Assembly (NCBI GenBank): GCA_016209345.1
Contig: JACQWH010000018.1
Span: 1-17,857, forward strand
Direction of reading: 5' to 3'
Length of the DNA: 17,857 nt
From: Candidatus Uhrbacteria bacterium
GTDB lineage: Bacteria > Patescibacteriota > Patescibacteriia > JACQRZ01
In this document: positions 13,875 to 17,857 of the stretch, in pieces
Layout of the letters: each line of letters starts with the position of its first letter
Position numbering within the stretch: the stretch's first letter is position 1
The notes under the pieces: model-generated
The model's input: only the letters and a program-made list of their open reading frames with translations
The model's database searches: none
Told to the model about the DNA's origin: nothing
Made by a program: the position numbers and the translations under genes

Positions 13875-14614
13875 CGAATTTCGGTGCCTATCTTCTCGCC
13901 ACAGAGAAGGCGAGCAAGATTTCCTTTTTTAAAAACATTGAACACAACCAGCGGAATATCATACTCATGAGAAAGCGTAATCGCCGTGAGATCCATAACT
14001 CGTAAATTTTTTTTCAACATATCCGCGTACGCTATGCTGGCAAATCGTCGCGCTGTTTTTGATTTCATTGGATCGGCGGTATAGATGCCGTCAACCATCG
14101 TTCCCTTCACAATCACGTCAGCCCCTATTTCCGTTGCGCGCAGCGCGGCGGCCGTATCGGTTGTAAAGTGTGGACTGCCGGTGCCGCCGACGCAAATCAC
14201 AATCCTACCTTTTTCCAAATGGCGCAGCGCGCGTCTGCGAATAAACGGTTCTGCCACCTGGCTCATCGGCAATGCCGACAAAAGCCGCGTCGCCAATCCG
14301 ACGCGCTCAAGAGCCGTTTGAATCGCGATGCCGTTGATAATTGTTGCGAGCATACCCATATAATCGGCAGATGTTCGGTCAATGCCAACGGGCTCCACTT
14401 CCGCGCCTCGCACAAGATTGCCCCCGCCGATGACGATTGCCATTTCACATCCGCATACAGACGCTTCCTTTATCTCATTGGCGATAAACTCAAGCGGTTT
14501 TGCGGCAAATCCGTGCTGTCCGCTTCCGGCAAGCGTTTCTCCCGAGAGTTTGAGCACAATACGCTTCCATACTGACTTTATTTTGCTTCGCGAAAATCTT
14601 GACATGCGTGTCAT
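13871..14614 (-). CDS. pyrH: Uridylate kinase (UMP kinase)
   Basis: Phosphorylates UMP to UDP with ATP, an essential step toward UTP and CTP. The 247-residue protein belongs to the amino-acid-kinase fold: KRIVLKLSGETLAG (nucleotide site), EMAIVIGGGNLVRG, DRTSADYMGMLATIINGIAIQTALE (UMP site), FTTDTAAALRATEIGADVIVKGTMVDGIYTADP, and LRVMDLTAITLSHEYDIPLVVFN. Length is close to the usual 235-245. ATG 14614 is used; ATG 14605 (MSRFSRSK) is an alternative. No Shine-Dalgarno is visible. The preceding gene pth is 157 bp away, the only sizeable gap in the leftward block, so pyrH may have its own promoter. Confidence 0.97.
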   Translation of the reverse strand: MTRMSRFSRSKIKSVWKRIVLKLSGETLAGSGQHGFAAKPLEFIANEIKEASVCGCEMAIVIGGGNLVRGAEVEPVGIDRTSADYMGMLATIINGIAIQTALERVGLATRLLSALPMSQVAEPFIRRRALRHLEKGRIVICVGGTGSPHFTTDTAAALRATEIGADVIVKGTMVDGIYTADPMKSKTARRFASIAYADMLKKNLRVMDLTAITLSHEYDIPLVVFNVFKKGNLARLLCGEKIGTEIR

Positions 14615-14719
14615 AGTATGATAGGTTATTCACTCTTAGATGTAAGTTCATGAATGGTATCCTGCTTGTCAGTGACGAAAGCGAAGATGTCCTCCTCATC
14701 AACGCTCCTAGTCATAAGT

Positions 14720-14750
14720 TAAGGCACCGCGAGTTCTCTCGCGAACCTTA
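14720..14750. other. Hairpin in the pth-pyrH gap
   Basis: TAAGG (14720-14724) pairs with CCTTA (14746-14750), and CGCGAG (14728-14733) with CTCGCG (14738-14743), around a TTCT loop with a small internal loop. There is no T run, so it is not a simple terminator. On the minus strand it is followed by a 29-codon open frame (14626-14715, beginning MTRSVDEEDIFAFV) with no ribosome site, then by pyrH. The word TTCATGAAT occurs on both sides (near 14651 and 14772). Confidence 0.5.
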
Positions 14751-14771
14751 CACTGATAAGTGGGGTTCTCT

Positions 14772-15386
14772 TCATGAATCCGTTCTCGTGTTAAGAAAAA
14801 GCTGAGCGCGTCCAGCGCTCTCTCGCAGTGCGCGCAAAATACCCTCCACCATTTTTGCGATACCCGCATCATAGCATTGTTGCTCGCTTTTCGGAATATT
14901 CCGAAGGACAAAGCGGGCTGTTTTTTTTCTTCCGTCGGGAGGTCGAATACCGAACCGAAACCGAATAGTGTCTTTCGTTCCCAAATGGTCAAAAACGCTC
15001 TGCACGCCCTTGTGCCCTGCGGCGCGCTTGTTCATATCAAGACGATATGACCCAAGCGCGATATCGCCGTCGTCATGCACAATCCATACGTCATTTGACA
15101 CTGCGCACTCATTGCCATGATACCGCATAAATTCTTTGACCGCGAGTCCTGACTCATTCATAAACGTCCGCGGCTTTAAAAGGACAACACGCTCTCGCTC
15201 CCCCTCCTTGCGCGTATGCCAAAACTCATCAAGCACATAGAGCGTATGGCGCTTTCTGCCAATATGTTCCATGTCTTTCTCATCATGCATGCGGTCCGCA
15301 AGCGCGTCAATGACGCGAAACCCGATATTATGCGGCGTTTTTTCGTACTGTTTTCCCTGATTGCCGAGTCCGACGATGACTTTCAT
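14772..15386 (-). CDS. pth: Peptidyl-tRNA hydrolase
   Basis: Releases peptides from tRNAs dropped by stalled ribosomes. The 204-residue protein has GLGNQGKQYEKTPHNIGF with N9 and catalytic H19, KPRTFMNESG (M76, N77), the HDDGDIALGSYRL segment with D105, and AGHKGVQSVFDHLG, followed by FRFGIRPP. Against the E. coli enzyme the substrate-binding Asn after the second His (GHNG) is replaced by Lys (K126). The catalytic His and Asp are kept, so activity is expected. Its ATG overlaps the der stop by four bases, so it is translated from the same message. Length is near the usual 190. Confidence 0.96.
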   Translation of the reverse strand: MKVIVGLGNQGKQYEKTPHNIGFRVIDALADRMHDEKDMEHIGRKRHTLYVLDEFWHTRKEGERERVVLLKPRTFMNESGLAVKEFMRYHGNECAVSNDVWIVHDDGDIALGSYRLDMNKRAAGHKGVQSVFDHLGTKDTIRFRFGIRPPDGRKKTARFVLRNIPKSEQQCYDAGIAKMVEGILRALRESAGRAQLFLNTRTDS

Positions 15387-16810
15387 ATTTTTTCTTTTCG
15401 CATATCCTGCACGTCAGTATATATCCGGACCGGCGTTCCTTCAAATCCGAATCTGTCGCGCATGCGGTGCTCCAGGTAGCGAAGATAGGAGTAGCTGACG
15501 CCGAGCCGTTCGTTGACACCAAGCAGAAATGTGGGCGGATTGATCGATCGCTGAGCGATGCCATGCACAATCGGTTTCTTGCGGCCGCGAATCCACTGCG
15601 GTTTTTGATGTGCGAGCGCGTCTTTTAAAAACATATCAAGCTCATGCTGGCCGACCGTTCGCGACCGTTCAGCCAGGACAGCCATCACACAATCAAGAAT
15701 CCGTGCCGTTCGCTGACCGGCAAGGGCTGAAATAAAAAGAATCGGCACCCATTGCGCCGTCTTGAAATAATTGTGAAAAAAATCTTGATATGTTTTTGCC
15801 GACTTTGCCGTCTTGCCTTCCACCAAATCCCATTTGTTGACAACGATAAGCACTCCCGCACCCGCATCTCTTGCAATACTCAAAAGGCGGCTTTCCTGCT
15901 TTGAAGGTGTCACCATGCTCTCCAGGACAAGAATCACAATATCCGCTTTTTCAATCGATCTGATACTTCGGGCAAACCCCTCCCTGTCTATCTTCGATGT
16001 TATCTTCGACTTGCGGCGCATGCCAACGGTGTCGATAATCCGCAGCCCCATGCCCTTATACTCCAAAAATGTATCCTGGGGCTCGCGTGTCGTATGATGG
16101 TGAGGACTCACGATAACGCGCTCCTGACCGATAATTCTATTAAGGATTGACGACTTTCCCGCGTTCGTCCGTCCGACGATGGCAACCTTTACTTCCGCGC
16201 TCTCATCCTGTGTCGCGGCGTCGTCGAAAGAGGAAAGGCGCGCGACTACTTCGTCAAGAAGATCGCCGGTTCCTCGCCCCGTGACAGCCGAAACGCGCAA
16301 TGGCTCCCCCAGACCGATTCGCTGCCACTCGCTCCAATTTTCGTCTTCATTGTCGCGCTTCCTGTCTGCCTTATTTGCGACAAGCAGAATGGGCGCGTTG
16401 GAAATTCTTCGGATACGACTGAGAAAAAGCCGATCGTCGGATGTTGGTCCTTCGCGATTATCCCCAAGAAAAAGAATCATGTCGGCACCACTGACAACCC
16501 GGTCCCCGTATTGCTCCACTTTTTCGTCGATGTCGGATTGCGATATATTTATTCTCGACGAACCGGGACTCGGCTTGCCGACAAAACCGCCGGTATCCAC
16601 AAGCGCGAGCACTCTTCCCCGCCAGGAACACAAGCCATAATTTACGTCGCGCGTCGTACCGGGAATTGCTGAAACCACTGCCTTTTTCTGTTCAAGCAGC
16701 GTATTGAAAAGCGTCGACTTGCCGACATTCACGCGTCCGACAAGCGCTACGATTGGGTACTTCGCAAACTCAGCAGGGCGGAGCGCAGATTTTTTTTTAG
16801 ACACTGTCAT
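15383..16810 (-). CDS. der: Ribosome-assembly GTPase Der (EngA)
   Basis: Double GTPase needed for maturation of the 50S ribosomal subunit. Domains in the 475-residue protein: first G domain with GRVNVGKS (25-32), IPGTTRD, DTGGF (72-76) and NKAD (146-149); second G domain with GRTNAGKS (213-220), DTVGMRRK (260-267) and NKWD (325-328); then the KH-like C-terminal domain (about 370-475) with GVNERLGVSYSYLRYLEHRMRDRFGFEGTPVRI. The switch I of the second domain is unusual: the normal AGTTRD is HHTTRE here, although the nucleotide-binding motifs around it are intact. The gene starts 16 bp after rmlB with no Shine-Dalgarno and overlaps pth at its end. Confidence 0.97.
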   Translation of the reverse strand: MTVSKKKSALRPAEFAKYPIVALVGRVNVGKSTLFNTLLEQKKAVVSAIPGTTRDVNYGLCSWRGRVLALVDTGGFVGKPSPGSSRINISQSDIDEKVEQYGDRVVSGADMILFLGDNREGPTSDDRLFLSRIRRISNAPILLVANKADRKRDNEDENWSEWQRIGLGEPLRVSAVTGRGTGDLLDEVVARLSSFDDAATQDESAEVKVAIVGRTNAGKSSILNRIIGQERVIVSPHHHTTREPQDTFLEYKGMGLRIIDTVGMRRKSKITSKIDREGFARSIRSIEKADIVILVLESMVTPSKQESRLLSIARDAGAGVLIVVNKWDLVEGKTAKSAKTYQDFFHNYFKTAQWVPILFISALAGQRTARILDCVMAVLAERSRTVGQHELDMFLKDALAHQKPQWIRGRKKPIVHGIAQRSINPPTFLLGVNERLGVSYSYLRYLEHRMRDRFGFEGTPVRIYTDVQDMRKEKI

Positions 16811-16826
16811 AGATTGAGTTGGCAGG

Positions 16827-17834
16827 CTATTCTCTTTCTTGATATTGGCGGCGATAATAGTTCAGATACTCCCCGCTGCGCAACGGTGCCCACCATGCCT
16901 CATGCGCTTTATACCACTCAACTGTTTTTGCAAATGCGTCCTGGAACGAACAGAGCGGCTGCCAACCCAATGCATTGAGTTTACCGGCATCAAGCGCGTA
17001 GCGGCGATCATGTCCGGCGCGGTCGGCAACCGGCTCAATCATGTCTTCTCCCTTGCCAAGAAGCGATACTATCTTTTTCGTCAAGTCGCTGTTTGTCATG
17101 CGTACGCCCGTTCCGATATTATACGACTCCCCGATGCTGCCTGTATGGAGTATCATGTCAATGGCCCTGCAATGATCTTCTGTATAGATCCACTCGCGAA
17201 CATTAAGCCCGTCACCGTACAGCGGAACCTTTTTCCCTTCAAGAAGATTGATGATGAAAAGAGGAATGACCTTTTCAGGATACTGGTAGGGGCCGTAAAA
17301 ATTGCAGGAGTGCGTGACGATAACCGGCGTGTTATATGTTTTCCAAAACGCGAAACACAGATGATCTCCGCCTGCCTTTGCGGCCGAATACGGGCTGGAG
17401 GGGTCGAACGGCTGCCGTTCGTCCCACGCGCCGTCCGCGATGCTGCCGTAGACCTCATCGGTTGATATCTGAATATAGCGTGCCGTACCATGGCGACGGA
17501 CCGCTTCCAGTAATGTATGCGTTCCGAAAATTTCAGTCATCAAAAACGCGCGGGGATCCATGATGGAGCGATCAACATGCGTCTCTGCGGCATAGTTGAT
17601 TACGCAGTCGGGTTTGAAATCAGAAAATATCTTTTCGACTGCCGCTTCGTCCTCAATCCGTCCATGGACAAATTGGTATCGCGGATCATGCTCAATATCG
17701 CGCAGGTTTTCCGGATTGCCGGCATACGTCAAAGCATCCAGATTCAAAATATGACAATCGGGATACTTTTGTAAAAAATAACGGATTGCATTGGAGCCCA
17801 TGAATCCACACCCGCCCGTGATCAGAAGTTTCAT
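16827..17834 (-). CDS. rmlB: dTDP-glucose 4,6-dehydratase
   Basis: Converts dTDP-glucose to dTDP-4-keto-6-deoxyglucose with NAD+ as internal cofactor, the branch point to dTDP-rhamnose and other deoxysugars of surface polysaccharides. The 335-residue protein is a full-length extended SDR enzyme: GGCGFMGS (7-14) binds NAD, NYAAETHVDRSI follows, the catalytic T125-D126-E127 lies in ISTDEVYG, and Y149/K153 form YSAAK. Substrate residues are in NFYGPYQYPEKVIPLFI and VREWIYTEDHCRAI. Other rml genes are not seen and may lie to the right. A partial REP-like element begins seven bases upstream of the start. It is the first gene of the leftward block in view. Confidence 0.97.
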   Translation of the reverse strand: MKLLITGGCGFMGSNAIRYFLQKYPDCHILNLDALTYAGNPENLRDIEHDPRYQFVHGRIEDEAAVEKIFSDFKPDCVINYAAETHVDRSIMDPRAFLMTEIFGTHTLLEAVRRHGTARYIQISTDEVYGSIADGAWDERQPFDPSSPYSAAKAGGDHLCFAFWKTYNTPVIVTHSCNFYGPYQYPEKVIPLFIINLLEGKKVPLYGDGLNVREWIYTEDHCRAIDMILHTGSIGESYNIGTGVRMTNSDLTKKIVSLLGKGEDMIEPVADRAGHDRRYALDAGKLNALGWQPLCSFQDAFAKTVEWYKAHEAWWAPLRSGEYLNYYRRQYQERE

Positions 17835-17840
17835 ACTCGT

Positions 17841-17857
17841 GTCATCCCGGCGAAGGC
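17841..17857 (+). repeat. REP-like hairpin, copy D, cut by window end
   Basis: GTCATCCCGGCGAAGGC is identical to the first 17 bases of copy A. The remainder lies outside the window. It sits immediately upstream of rmlB, in the opposite orientation relative to its gene compared with copies A, B and C. Confidence 0.75.

Noticed and set aside
13107..13970. Long rightward open frame of 287 residues opposite dprA and pyrH
   Set aside because: It lies wholly antisense to two well-recognised genes and its translation has no family features.
14626..14715. 29-codon open frame before pyrH as a gene
   Set aside because: The composition looks protein-like, but there is no ribosome site and it is too short to judge; it is kept only as part of the gap finding.
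1..17857. Alternative genetic code with TGA as a sense codon
   Set aside because: der and pyrH end cleanly at TGA exactly where the next gene starts with an ATGA overlap.

Overview
The window looks like a chromosomal segment of a Patescibacteria (CPR) genome, most likely a Parcubacteria-type lineage. This is inferred from five things. There is a large cysteine-rich zinc-ribbon protein of a type I associate with that radiation. There is a stand-alone winged-helix/Cas2-like protein. Rel is shortened. Gene packing is tight, with 4-bp ATGA overlaps. Most starts lack a clear Shine-Dalgarno sequence. TGA is used as an ordinary stop (der, pyrH), so this is not a recoded lineage. The single tRNA encodes its own CCA.

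Layout from left to right. 1-484 (-) is the start of a divergent family I inorganic pyrophosphatase that runs off the window. 591-667 (-) is tRNA-Val(CAC) with a good promoter. 783-2231 (+) is a LytR-CpsA-Psr cell-envelope protein, which converges on a membrane-anchored PEGA/beta-propeller protein (2194-3552, -). That protein is translationally coupled to a (p)ppGpp synthetase whose hydrolase site is degenerate (3557-5002, -).

5156-7049 (+) is an oxidative-stress island: rubredoxin, 2-Cys peroxiredoxin, a small zinc-ribbon gene broken by a 157-bp MITE-like insertion, and Fe/Mn superoxide dismutase. Immediately downstream is a Phd/RelE-type toxin-antitoxin module (7172-7737). A displaced duplicate of the sod 3' end follows it, as if the module had inserted at the end of sod. 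Next come a 55-codon zinc-ribbon gene (7838-8005, -) and then the most striking object: a PaaX/Cas2-like gene (8323-8904, -) bracketed by two near-identical perfect 36-bp palindromes, one lying over its promoter.

9031-17834 is a seven-gene leftward block: rmlB, der, pth, a hairpin-containing gap, pyrH, dprA, topA, and the cysteine-rich protein. Its conserved members cover nucleotide-sugar synthesis, ribosome assembly, tRNA recycling, UMP phosphorylation, DNA uptake or recombination, and DNA topology. REP-like hairpins with the core GTCATCCCGGCGAAGGC occur four times, each next to a start codon; one also supplies the topA stop codon.

The accessory part (about 5.1-9.0 kb) carries nearly all the unusual structure: inverted repeats, a MITE, a TA insertion with a duplicated gene end, and palindromes flanking a Cas2-like gene. 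The rest is ordinary compact housekeeping DNA. All family assignments come from reading motifs by eye; no database search was possible.
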